Of a DNA stretch of 64,000 nucleotides, positions 42,569 to 50,027 are shown piece after piece. The position numbers and the translations under genes are program-made. The stretch's first letter is position 1. Each line of letters starts with the position of its first letter. The notes under the pieces were generated by a model. The model saw only the letters and a list, made by a program, of their open reading frames with translations, was not told where the DNA came from and ran no database searches. Source of the stretch: Faucicola sp902506225 (lineage in GTDB: Bacteria; Pseudomonadota; Gammaproteobacteria; Pseudomonadales; Moraxellaceae); NCBI GenBank assembly GCA_902506225.1, contig LR733345.1, positions 248,001 through 312,000 of the forward strand, given 5' to 3'.

Positions 42569-43531
42569 TTAGATTTTTAGGGCATCTAATACGGTCAAGT
42601 CGTTAAATTCAAAACCTTGATCCAGTAACGCTGTGGGCACAACACGCTGCCCATCCAACAGTAACATCGACATTTCACCAAACATGGTCTTGACCACAAA
42701 GGCGGGCAGGGTCATCACAGTAGGGCGGTGCAACCAAGTGCCCATCGCATCGGTAAATGCAGCATTGCTAATAGGCGTTGGATTGGTCAAATTGTAAATT
42801 TGCTGAGTGGGCAGGGTGTGAGTCAGGTTTTGTTCAATGATAAAAATCACCGCACGCACCCAATCAGTACGGCTAATCCAGCTCATGATTTGCTGACCAT
42901 TGCCAAGCTTACCACCGGTGCCCATTTTAAATGGGGTAATCAGTCGTCCAACCATACCCCCCTCGGGCGCAATCACCACCCCTGTACGCACAATCGCAAC
43001 TGGCACAGCGTCTGTTACGGCATCTGTTACAGCATCTGTTACAGTATCTTGGGCAGTCAAAGCTAGCTGCTCCCATGCCTGACAAATTTCGTGAGCGAAG
43101 TCAGTTTTTGTCACGGGGCTGGTTTCATCAAGCGCGGTTGGGTCGTTTTCCTGTTGGATACCGTACCAACCGATGGCTGAGCCGCTAATCAATAGTTTTG
43201 GTTTGTTGCCGATTCGCTCAATATAATCAATTACCGCTTGTGTGGGTTTTAGTCGGCTATCGAACAATTCTTGCTTACGTGCATCCGTCCAACGGCTGTC
43301 GGCAATACCTGCACCCGCTAGATTGATGATGACGTCATACCTCTCATTGGTGCTGGCAAGATCGTCATAGCTAATAACGTCATCTGCGATATTTTTGGTT
43401 TTCTCTTTTTCTACAGAACGAGAGACCCAAGTGACTGACGCAGTGTCACCTTTTACGCCATGGGTTTTTAACGATTGCGTCAACGCTGTGCCTAAAAATC
43501 CTGAACCGCCTGTGATAAGTATTTTCATCAT
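42569..43531 (-). CDS. TIGR01777-family epimerase (YfcH/SulA-like SDR)
   Basis: About 320 residues from the ATG pair at 43531/43528, preceded by AAAGGAAAGAA; the upstream reading to 43552 runs into an operator-like palindrome. An extended SDR with N-terminal ITGGSGFLGTALTQ and the NLAGAGIADSRWT segment typical of TIGR01777. Substrate unknown. An unusual stretch near residue 160 reads D-T followed by three VTDA units, encoded by a 12-bp tandem repeat, placed between the QAWEQLA helix and the VPVAIVRTGVV strand, a loop position in the fold. Its promoter region carries one of two matching palindromes. Confidence 0.85.
   Translation of the reverse strand: MMKILITGGSGFLGTALTQSLKTHGVKGDTASVTWVSRSVEKEKTKNIADDVISYDDLASTNERYDVIINLAGAGIADSRWTDARKQELFDSRLKPTQAVIDYIERIGNKPKLLISGSAIGWYGIQQENDPTALDETSPVTKTDFAHEICQAWEQLALTAQDTVTDAVTDAVTDAVPVAIVRTGVVIAPEGGMVGRLITPFKMGTGGKLGNGQQIMSWISRTDWVRAVIFIIEQNLTHTLPTQQIYNLTNPTPISNAAFTDAMGTWLHRPTVMTLPAFVVKTMFGEMSMLLLDGQRVVPTALLDQGFEFNDLTVLDALKI
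43009..43052 (-). repeat. 12-bp tandem repeat inside the epimerase gene
   Basis: Plus-strand units GCGTCTGTTACG, GCATCTGTTACA, GCATCTGTTACA and a partial GTATCT encode VTDA repeats in frame, so copy-number change would alter length without a frameshift. Confidence 0.85.
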
Positions 43532-43542
43532 TTCTTTCCTTT

Positions 43543-43560
43543 TTTCTGTCAAAACTGAAA
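43543..43560. promoter_or_regulatory. Operator-like palindrome 2, before the epimerase gene
   Basis: TTTCTGT-CAAA-ACTGAAA differs from palindrome 1 (44643-44660) at two positions. It lies 12 nt upstream of the epimerase start, between the membrane-protein gene and the epimerase gene. Confidence 0.6.
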
Positions 43561-43576
43561 TTTATGGGTAAAATTT

Positions 43577-44041
43577 TTAGCTTTTTGGTAAAGCCAATTT
43601 GCCAACGATTACACTACTTAAACCGCCAACTATTGCAAGTCTGCCGTTAAACACCAAGATGCCTAACCATGTTACTAGAGTATTAGAAGTAAATAATCTA
43701 TTAATATCATGAAAGCCTATTACAAAGATAAAAAATGTCACAAAACAGCCAATAACAAATAATCTAAAATATTGCCAAACGCTAGAAAGTACTATTTTTC
43801 TCAAAACTATGATAATGCTCGTTACTATTGAAGGAATAAATCCAAATAAAGTGCCAAACGCTATGGCGCCTAACATAGCCAGAAAAAAGTTATTGAGTCC
43901 AACGTGTTGCCAGCTATGGCGGCTAATTGTCTCGTTCATTGGAAAAAGCATTACACCAATCAAATGTATCAGACCGCCAATCCCACCGCCAAATAGAGCA
44001 TAATAGGTTAAAACTTTGCCAGTCGGATATTTTGCAGTCAT
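43577..44041 (-). CDS. Hypothetical membrane protein with four hydrophobic segments
   Basis: A 154-residue protein that I do not recognise. Four hydrophobic stretches, around 10-34, 52-80, 88-110 and 120-150, suggest a small polytopic inner-membrane protein. It starts 13 nt after the GbsR-type regulator stop and is probably co-transcribed with it. The downstream epimerase gene has its own palindrome. A regulator target or unrelated passenger are both possible. AT content looks somewhat higher than the neighbours. Confidence 0.6.
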   Translation of the reverse strand: MTAKYPTGKVLTYYALFGGGIGGLIHLIGVMLFPMNETISRHSWQHVGLNNFFLAMLGAIAFGTLFGFIPSIVTSIIIVLRKIVLSSVWQYFRLFVIGCFVTFFIFVIGFHDINRLFTSNTLVTWLGILVFNGRLAIVGGLSSVIVGKLALPKS

Positions 44042-44053
44042 TATCCCAATCCA

Positions 44054-44572
44054 TCATTTCAAAAACTTCTGAATCGTCGCCCCAAGCTTTAGGATACGAT
44101 TGAGCGTAGTGGACGAAAGTTTTAGCATCTCGTTCGCCCAACTGGTCAGCGTATCGACAAATTGGTGGGTGTCTTTGATACGTTGCTGTACGTCTTTACT
44201 TTCTGTGGCAAATTCTGGCTCATTGATTAAATCCGCCAAGAATCCAACCGTCGGCGCAAGCTCTCGTCGATAGCGTTCTTCGACAATCACCTTAGCCAAT
44301 TCCCACACATCCGTGCCCGTGGTGAAATAATCGCGCCTATCACCGAGCGTATGCACCGTTTGTACCAGATTTAAGCTCTGCAATTCCTTGATACTATTGC
44401 TCACATTTGAACGCGCCACGCCTAAGGTCTCTTGGATTTCTTCGGCATTCATAGGCTTGCCTGCCAAAAATAACAAGGCATGAATCTGGGCAACGGTGCG
44501 GTTTACGCCCCATTTATTGCCCATTTCGCCCCAGTGTAAGACAAATTTTTCCATGGTAGGTGTGAGTTGCAC
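44054..44572 (-). CDS. GbsR/MarR-type transcriptional regulator
   Basis: A 172-residue winged-helix regulator of the GbsR group. The opening MEKFVLHWGEMGNKWGVNRTVAQIHALLFL and the recognition region MNAEEIQETLGVARSNVSNSIKELQSLNLV (about 41-70) are typical. The C-terminal half is helical and likely holds the dimer and effector part. The palindrome at 44643-44660 lies 70 nt upstream of its start, and a near-copy precedes the epimerase gene, suggesting it controls itself and the epimerase-DCC genes. Direction (repressor) inferred from family habit. Confidence 0.82.
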   Translation of the reverse strand: MQLTPTMEKFVLHWGEMGNKWGVNRTVAQIHALLFLAGKPMNAEEIQETLGVARSNVSNSIKELQSLNLVQTVHTLGDRRDYFTTGTDVWELAKVIVEERYRRELAPTVGFLADLINEPEFATESKDVQQRIKDTHQFVDTLTSWANEMLKLSSTTLNRILKLGATIQKFLK

Positions 44573-44642
44573 TTTTTAGCCCTGTGTGTAAGTAAATAGA
44601 TATAAATCAATCAATTTTTAATTATTTTGAGCTTTTTATATA

Positions 44643-44660
44643 TTTCTGTCAATACAGAAA
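44643..44660. promoter_or_regulatory. Operator-like palindrome 1, before the GbsR-type regulator
   Basis: TTTCTGT-CAAT-ACAGAAA is a perfect 7-bp inverted repeat with a 4-bp centre. It lies in the 224-nt region between the regulator and the divergent enoyl-CoA hydratase gene, and matches palindrome 2 at 16 of 18 positions. Confidence 0.65.
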
Positions 44661-44796
44661 TTTTGAAAATTGTAAAAATTTTGTGGTTGGGTTTGGATTG
44701 TTGACCTTACAAGTCGCGTTTTATTTCCCAAAAAAAAATAATTTCGGTAAGATGAAGTGGTTTATTATTTTTATTTTTTTGGTATAAGGATGACCC

Positions 44797-45618
44797 ATGA
44801 CGGCAAACCAAACACAACAGCCCACCTTTCAAAAAGTCACGTATGATGTTGCAGATAGCGTTGCGACGATTACCCTCAATGACCCTGCATCTTTAAATGC
44901 CCTTGACAGCACCATGAAAGGCGAGCTATTGCAAGCCCTAAGCCATGCTGAATATGACGATACCGCCAAAGTCATCGTATTAACAGGCGCGGGCAAGGGC
45001 TTTTCAAGCGGTGGCGATATCCGCGAGATGTTAGGCTCAACCGAAACCCGCCAAGCGGTGCTAAAAATGGCACACGGGCTGACCACCGGCGTGGGCGAAA
45101 TTAGCCGAAAGCTGCGAAAAATCAGTAAGCCTATCATCGCCCGTATCAATGGGGCAGCGGCAGGGGCGGGCATGAATATCGCCTTGGCGTGTGATTTTCG
45201 GGTGGCAAGCGACAATGCCAAGTTTTTGCAGGCGTTTGTCAATATCGGGCTTGTGCCTGATGCGGGCGGGATTTATCAGTTAACCCAACTGATTGGGGCG
45301 GCAAAGACCACCGAGCTTGTGATGCTTGGCGAGCAGTTTGATGCCAAAAAAGCCCAAGATTTAGGCTTAGTCAATGCTATCGTGCCAGCCGATGAGCTTG
45401 ATGCCGCGGTGAAAAAACTCACCGACCGTTTAACAAGCTTGCCTGCTTTGACATTGGCGGCGATGAAACAATCGATTAATCAAGTGGCATTTGCAGGACT
45501 AGATATCGCGCTAGACCAAGAGGTAATTTACCAAATGCAAATGGCGACCAGCGAAGACTTTAAAGAAGGCGTGTCGGCATTTATGCAAAAACGTCCTGCC
45601 CAGTTTAAAGGGCATTAA
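44797..45618 (+). CDS. Enoyl-CoA hydratase/isomerase family protein
   Basis: A 273-residue crotonase-fold enzyme. The two oxyanion-hole segments are GKGFSSGGDIREM (near 67-79) and INGAAAGAGMNIALACDFRVAS (near 112-133). The IGLVPDAGGIYQLTQLIG segment resembles PaaG-like isomerases and hydratases with an Asp rather than the second Glu of classical hydratases. It acts in fatty-acid or aromatic acyl-CoA degradation; substrate unknown. Divergent from the GbsR-type regulator, whose palindrome lies in the shared promoter region. Confidence 0.82.
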   Translation: MTANQTQQPTFQKVTYDVADSVATITLNDPASLNALDSTMKGELLQALSHAEYDDTAKVIVLTGAGKGFSSGGDIREMLGSTETRQAVLKMAHGLTTGVGEISRKLRKISKPIIARINGAAAGAGMNIALACDFRVASDNAKFLQAFVNIGLVPDAGGIYQLTQLIGAAKTTELVMLGEQFDAKKAQDLGLVNAIVPADELDAAVKKLTDRLTSLPALTLAAMKQSINQVAFAGLDIALDQEVIYQMQMATSEDFKEGVSAFMQKRPAQFKGH

Positions 45619-45640
45619 TCTGTAAAAAATCAACTGAAAG

Positions 45641-45672
45641 AAAAATAGCGTTGTCACCGACGCTATTTTTTT
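45641..45672. terminator. Bidirectional terminator overlapping the GT2 stop codon
   Basis: AAAAATAGCGT and ACGCTATTTTT pair around TGTCACCG. The right arm contains the stop codon (45663-45665) of the convergent glycosyltransferase gene. Confidence 0.8.
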
Positions 45673-46409
45673 GGGGTATGGTAATGCCCAAACTGGTAAC
45701 GGATTTTGTTATCACGGATTTCACCGACAAAAAAGCGATATAAATTGGCATGCAGGTATTTCCAGCCCGTATTAAAATAGCCATCTTGCTGCAAGCGGCG
45801 TGGGTCAAAGCGAAAGGTGAGCGGTAGCATCTGATAGCGGGTGATTTTTTTGGCGCGATTGACATAGTCACAATCTTCACACAGGGTGATAGACTCATCA
45901 AAGCCACCCAATTGCTCATGCACGGATTTACTGGAAAAAATACAGGCACCGACCGCCGTTGGCGATAAAAATTGGCTAACAAAAATACCTATGTTAAACA
46001 GCTGATAACCCACCGTAAACCAAGGTTTTAGGTGGTCAGCATTCATATACACGCCGGCTACTTTCAAGGATTTTTTATCCAATAATTGACTGGCTTTTTG
46101 CAAAAAGTCTGCATCCAGCCGCACATCGGCATCTAAAAACAGTATTCGTTCATTTTTGGCTAGGCTTGCCCCTGTATTACGACCCAAGCTGACGCCACGC
46201 TTTGGCATTTTATGTACGCTTATCGCCGGCAACTGGTGGCGAAAACTTGTTGCAATTTGACAGGTGTCATCTTCGCTGTTGGAGTCCACCACAATGACTT
46301 CAAAATTTTGGTAGCTTTGCTGGGCTAAGTCACGCAAAATATTGCCGATACGCTCGGCTTCGTTTAGGGTAATAATCACAATGCTAATTGGCGTCATAAG
46401 CTCATTCAC
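45663..46409 (-). CDS. Family 2 glycosyltransferase
   Basis: A 248-residue GT2 protein with the usual GT-A fold: SIVIITLNEAERIGNIL at the N terminus, VVDSNSEDDT, and the DxD-type motif LFLDADVRL near residues 90-98. The ED pair in ITLCEDCDYVNRA is the probable catalytic region. A short C-terminal amphipathic part (YLHANLYRFFVGEIRD) suggests membrane attachment. Sugar and acceptor unknown. A second possible start four codons in. Monocistronic. Confidence 0.82.
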   Translation of the reverse strand: MNELMTPISIVIITLNEAERIGNILRDLAQQSYQNFEVIVVDSNSEDDTCQIATSFRHQLPAISVHKMPKRGVSLGRNTGASLAKNERILFLDADVRLDADFLQKASQLLDKKSLKVAGVYMNADHLKPWFTVGYQLFNIGIFVSQFLSPTAVGACIFSSKSVHEQLGGFDESITLCEDCDYVNRAKKITRYQMLPLTFRFDPRRLQQDGYFNTGWKYLHANLYRFFVGEIRDNKIRYQFGHYHTPKK

Positions 46410-46582
46410 AAGGGCAAAAATCGTTTAAAACGGCAGTTTTTTAGATTTTTTATCATAAATGAACAATATGACGATTTGGTGATTGCCAAAAAAGTTTTGG
46501 GTGCTAACCTAGGGAATGAGTAATCGAGCTGATGCAAGGTCCAATGGGCGATGGCATCGTAAAAATTTAGAAGGAATGAAGT

Positions 46583-47395
46583 ATGTGCATTGTGGCGTTG
46601 GCTTGGCAGCTGTTTGAGGATAAGCCCTTGGTGCTATTATCCAATCGGGATGAATTTTTGCAGCGTCCTACGCGCGCACTGTATGAATGGCAATTGCCGA
46701 ATGGACAAAAAATCATCGCGGGGCAAGATGCGCAAGCAGGTGGCACTTGGTTGGGTATCGATCCTGTGCATGGGCGCTGGGGGGTGATTTTAAACTACCG
46801 AGAGATTATCAAAGATAAGCCTGTCTTTGCCACGTCCCGAGGTCAGTTAATCCTTGATTATTTAAGTGGTGAGTGGTCGCCGCTAGCTTTCGCAAGGCAA
46901 ATTGATTTGCCCTGCTACGATGGGTTTAATCTAGTCATCGGTGATCGGCAGCAAGCGGTGCTGCTCAATAATAAAGGGTATGGTATCGAGGTATTGGCAA
47001 AAGGCTTATACGTGTTATCCAATGGTCAACCAAATACGGCATGGTTTAAAACGGAAAAACTGCGCGGGCGAGTACGACAAGAGTTATTGCCGCTGCTTGC
47101 TGGGCATGAGGATTGGCAAACAGCCAATTGGAAAAACGTGGCATTTGAAATATTGCAAGACATTGAACAAGCGCCTATCACCCAGCTACCTGATACAGGG
47201 TTAGGTATGGAGACAGAATTGGCGTTGTCTTCCATCTTTATTCCTCCCAATCGCCTCGATAAGCTGCTAGGAAGTCGCTATGGGACGCGCGTGAGTAGTT
47301 TGCTCACCATCACTCATACAGGGTTTGATATGCAAGAAAAAAACCTTGAAAATGACACTATCATCCGTATCACGCCCGATGTTAATGCCACATAA
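46583..47395 (+). CDS. NRDE-family (TANGO2-like) protein
   Basis: A 270-residue NRDE protein, named for the NRDE motif near residue 21 in LLSNRDEFLQRPT. The invariant Cys2 after the initiator Met (MCIVAL) and the GGTWLGID segment are present. Family members have been linked to heme or lipid handling (TANGO2, HtpA), but the biochemical role is unsettled. The ribosome-binding sequence AGAAGGAATGAAGT is well placed. Monocistronic and convergent with the CobW-like gene. Confidence 0.82.
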   Translation: MCIVALAWQLFEDKPLVLLSNRDEFLQRPTRALYEWQLPNGQKIIAGQDAQAGGTWLGIDPVHGRWGVILNYREIIKDKPVFATSRGQLILDYLSGEWSPLAFARQIDLPCYDGFNLVIGDRQQAVLLNNKGYGIEVLAKGLYVLSNGQPNTAWFKTEKLRGRVRQELLPLLAGHEDWQTANWKNVAFEILQDIEQAPITQLPDTGLGMETELALSSIFIPPNRLDKLLGSRYGTRVSSLLTITHTGFDMQEKNLENDTIIRITPDVNAT

Positions 47396-47463
47396 TCAAT
47401 GAAAAAAACAGCGGCAAAATCAAAAAAATAGACAATAAAATCGGCTATCTATCAACCGTAAGC

Positions 47464-48546
47464 TTAACGGATATGCCCAAACATCATCATCAGCTCAGTA
47501 TCGAGCCTATCAAAATCCAATTCGATAGTGTTATCCAAAAAAATCACTTCAATACGGTTATCGGTTTGTGGCTCACAGGCAATCAAGTCGAGCGAATCAG
47601 GGGTAAAATTCATGGTTTGCCATTGCTCATCATGCGTATGTTTGATATGAACCACCGATTTGATACGTTGCCAGTTGGGTAGTGCCAAAAGCCATTCCAT
47701 CAGCACAGTCATATCAATTGTCCAGTCGGCTGACACCCGCCAGCCGATGATTTGATAGCCGTTTTGCACATCATGATAGCGAAATGGCAAGTCATCATTG
47801 GTAGCTGTTGGTGATTGGGTCGTGTCGGCTTGGGTGGTGGATGGAACGTGGGACTGAGCAAAGCTCGTTAAGCTAATTTGTTGGTAATGGCTGCGCTCGG
47901 CAAGTACTTGGCTTGATTGCTTGAGCGCTTGTTGCAATTGCCGCAGATTGTCTTCGCTCAGCATTTGCTCTGCTTGCCAAATCAAGTTTGCTTTAGGGTT
48001 TAAGCCTTTTACCCATGCGGTCAGTTGGGTTTTTTGGGTGTCATCCAACCCATGAAAACGATTAATCACCACCACATCACAAAATCGCACATGCGCTTGG
48101 TAGCCTTCATTGTCACGATAACGGGCATCTTGCCAATGACGCGCATTGACGATACTGATGGCAGATTTTAGCAACAGCGCAGTTTGCCAATGCGGTGCAG
48201 ATAGCTGTTCAATCAGCTCTCGCGGGTGTGCAAGCCCTGTCGGCTCAATCCATAATCGGTCAGGTCTATACTCAGACGTCAAGCGAGCGAGCGCAATCTG
48301 TAGCGGCAGTTGCGAAGTACAGCAGATACAGCCACCAGATACTTGGCGAATCGCTAAATCATGGTCAGCATCATCCGTCAATAGCTTTTCATCAATACCG
48401 ATTTGACCTGCTTCATTGACCAAAATCGCCCACTTTTCATGGTGCTGAAAATGCGTGATACAGGCATTGATAAAACTGGTTTTTCCAGAACCTAAAAAGC
48501 CCATCACCAGGTGACAGGCTGTATTTACAATCAACGGTTTTATCAT
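47464..48546 (-). CDS. CobW/G3E-family P-loop GTPase
   Basis: A 360-residue COG0523 protein. The P-loop is G16-FLGSGKT23; the metal-binding CxCC is C73-I-C75-C76 in GGCICCTSQ; the WIEPTGLAHP switch segment follows. The C-terminal CobW_C domain begins near 250. These proteins deliver metals (Zn, Co, Fe) or act as zinc-starvation chaperones. The G4 motif, normally NKxD, reads N162-R-F-H165, so guanine specificity may be changed. A T/Q/S-rich linker (about 232-250) separates the domains. Downstream of ompR on the same strand, 85 nt away. Confidence 0.82.
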   Translation of the reverse strand: MIKPLIVNTACHLVMGFLGSGKTSFINACITHFQHHEKWAILVNEAGQIGIDEKLLTDDADHDLAIRQVSGGCICCTSQLPLQIALARLTSEYRPDRLWIEPTGLAHPRELIEQLSAPHWQTALLLKSAISIVNARHWQDARYRDNEGYQAHVRFCDVVVINRFHGLDDTQKTQLTAWVKGLNPKANLIWQAEQMLSEDNLRQLQQALKQSSQVLAERSHYQQISLTSFAQSHVPSTTQADTTQSPTATNDDLPFRYHDVQNGYQIIGWRVSADWTIDMTVLMEWLLALPNWQRIKSVVHIKHTHDEQWQTMNFTPDSLDLIACEPQTDNRIEVIFLDNTIELDFDRLDTELMMMFGHIR

Positions 48547-48568
48547 AAAAGTTCTTAACTCTGTTAAC

Positions 48569-48611
48569 TTGGCTTTCTTAATCCGTTCTTCTAATTGGCT
48601 TTCTTAATCCG
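48569..48611 (-). repeat. 17-bp direct repeat between ompR and the CobW-like gene
   Basis: TTGGCTTTCTTAATCCG occurs at 48569-48585 and 48595-48611 (period 26), in the short spacer downstream of ompR. Confidence 0.85.
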
Positions 48612-48631
48612 CTCTCTTTAATAGCGCTTGT

Positions 48632-49405
48632 TTAGCTATCTGCGCCATCGGGTACAAACACGTAGCCCACGCCCCATACGGTTTGGATATAGCGCGCTTG
48701 CGAAGGGTTATCTTCGATGAGACGGCGTAAACGCGATACTTGCACATCAATTGAGCGCTCCATTGCGCCCCATTCACGGCCGCGTGCCAAATTCATCAAT
48801 TTATCACGGGTTAATGGCTCACGGGGATGTTGTACCAAAGCCTTTAATACACTAAATTCACCTGTGGTTAAGGTTACGATGTTGCCATCACGTTTTAGGG
48901 TACGCGTTGATAAATCTAATGTCCATGACCCAAATTCGACCACTTCCATTTGCTGACTGGGTGCGCCTGGCAATTCACGCGTTTGCCGACGCAATACGGC
49001 TTTAATACGTGCCAATAATTCTTTGGGGTTAAAGGGTTTTGGCAGATAATCATCCGCGCCTGCTTCAAGTCCTGCGATACGGTCGGCATCGGAACCTTTA
49101 GCGGTCAACATAATAATCGGGATATCGGAGTTTTCTGCGCGTAAGCGATGGCAAATACTGATACCGTCTTCGTTAGGTAGCATCAAATCCAGCACAATCA
49201 GCGAAAATAACTCGCGCTGCATCAGTTTGTCCATTTGGCTACCATCATGCGCAGTACGTACAATATAGCCATCGTCTTCTAAGAAACGTTGCAATAAAGT
49301 GCGAAGGCGCGCATCGTCATCAACGACCAAAATGCGCTGATTCATATCGCCGGCGGCTGATTGATTGGGGGTAGATTCTACAGTGGGGTTGATGTCGTCA
49401 CTCAT
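48632..49405 (-). CDS. ompR: Two-component response regulator OmpR
   Basis: A 257-residue OmpR/PhoB-type regulator. Receiver domain: acidic pair D29/D30 region, phosphoacceptor D73 in LIVLDLMLP, and K in DYLPKPF. DNA-binding winged helix in the C-terminal part with RSIDVQVSRLRRLIEDNPSQARYIQTVWGVGYVF, nearly the OmpR consensus. The N-terminal 20 residues are an extension; ATG at codon 21 is an alternative start, but GAGG precedes the first ATG. No envZ follows; the next gene is CobW-like, so the sensor kinase lies elsewhere or is absent. Confidence 0.9.
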   Translation of the reverse strand: MSDDINPTVESTPNQSAAGDMNQRILVVDDDARLRTLLQRFLEDDGYIVRTAHDGSQMDKLMQRELFSLIVLDLMLPNEDGISICHRLRAENSDIPIIMLTAKGSDADRIAGLEAGADDYLPKPFNPKELLARIKAVLRRQTRELPGAPSQQMEVVEFGSWTLDLSTRTLKRDGNIVTLTTGEFSVLKALVQHPREPLTRDKLMNLARGREWGAMERSIDVQVSRLRRLIEDNPSQARYIQTVWGVGYVFVPDGADS

Positions 49406-49786
49406 TGATTATTTTCCTCATTTTTATCGTCGATATTCCTATCACCCATATTCCTATCACTAACGTTATTTTCACTCGAATGTTGTTTTCGCTACATTAT
49501 TTTCGTTACATAGTTTTTATAAATACCCAATTGTTTTTTATAAAGGCTAAATATGTTCCATTAGCGTGTTGAACTGAACCTTATAATTAATAGTTAGGAC
49601 AGGCAATGCTATAAAATATATGGGTATAAAAATTTTTATTAGTGACTGATAAAGGTATTTTGAAACGATTGGTTACAAGTTGCAAGCATTATCAATCTTA
49701 TTATTTAGCCAAATTTGCGTGGTTATGCGGTTATTAAAGCAAAAAAATGTGTCGATTGCTGTAGTGATTTTGCTAAAAATGCGACG

Positions 49787-49854
49787 TTAGCTTATTTAGC
49801 TTATTTAGCTTATAGGGTAGCCACTTATTATTTATAGGGTAGCCACTTATTATA
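49787..49854. repeat. Tandem repeats upstream of tex
   Basis: Three exact copies of TTAGCTTAT (period 9) run into two copies of a 22-bp unit beginning TATAGGGTAGCC (49811-49832 and 49833-49854; only the last base differs). Confidence 0.88.
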
Positions 49855-49971
49855 TAGTCATCAGTTAGCAAAATTTTAGTCTAACGACAGCGCTAGAGTT
49901 GGCAAGGTAAAAATTCACTAAAGATTTTTGTTAAAATAGCGTTTACCTATTATCTTTTTGTATTGTTTTGT

Positions 49972-50003
49972 TATAATGCGTGAACTCTGAAGTTTTGAGT
50001 TCA
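49972..50003 (+). promoter_or_regulatory. tex: tex promoter -10 box and leader hairpin
   Basis: TATAAT at 49972-49977 is followed by TGAACTC/GAGTTCA (49981-49987 and 49997-50003), a stem that would lie at the very 5' end of the transcript. No good -35 is seen. Confidence 0.45.
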
Positions 50004-50027
50004 TCCTTATAAGTGTTAGGCAAAAAT

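Larger units (their letters stand above)
49406..50027. other. Repeat-rich divergent region between ompR and tex
   Basis: About 620 nt, AT-rich, no ORF. It contains ATATTCCTATCAC twice (49433-49445 and 49448-49460), TTAGCTTAT three times in tandem (49787-49813), a 22-bp tandem duplication (49811-49854), a TATAAT -10 box for tex (49972-49977) and a 7-bp hairpin just after it (49981-50003). Confidence 0.6.
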
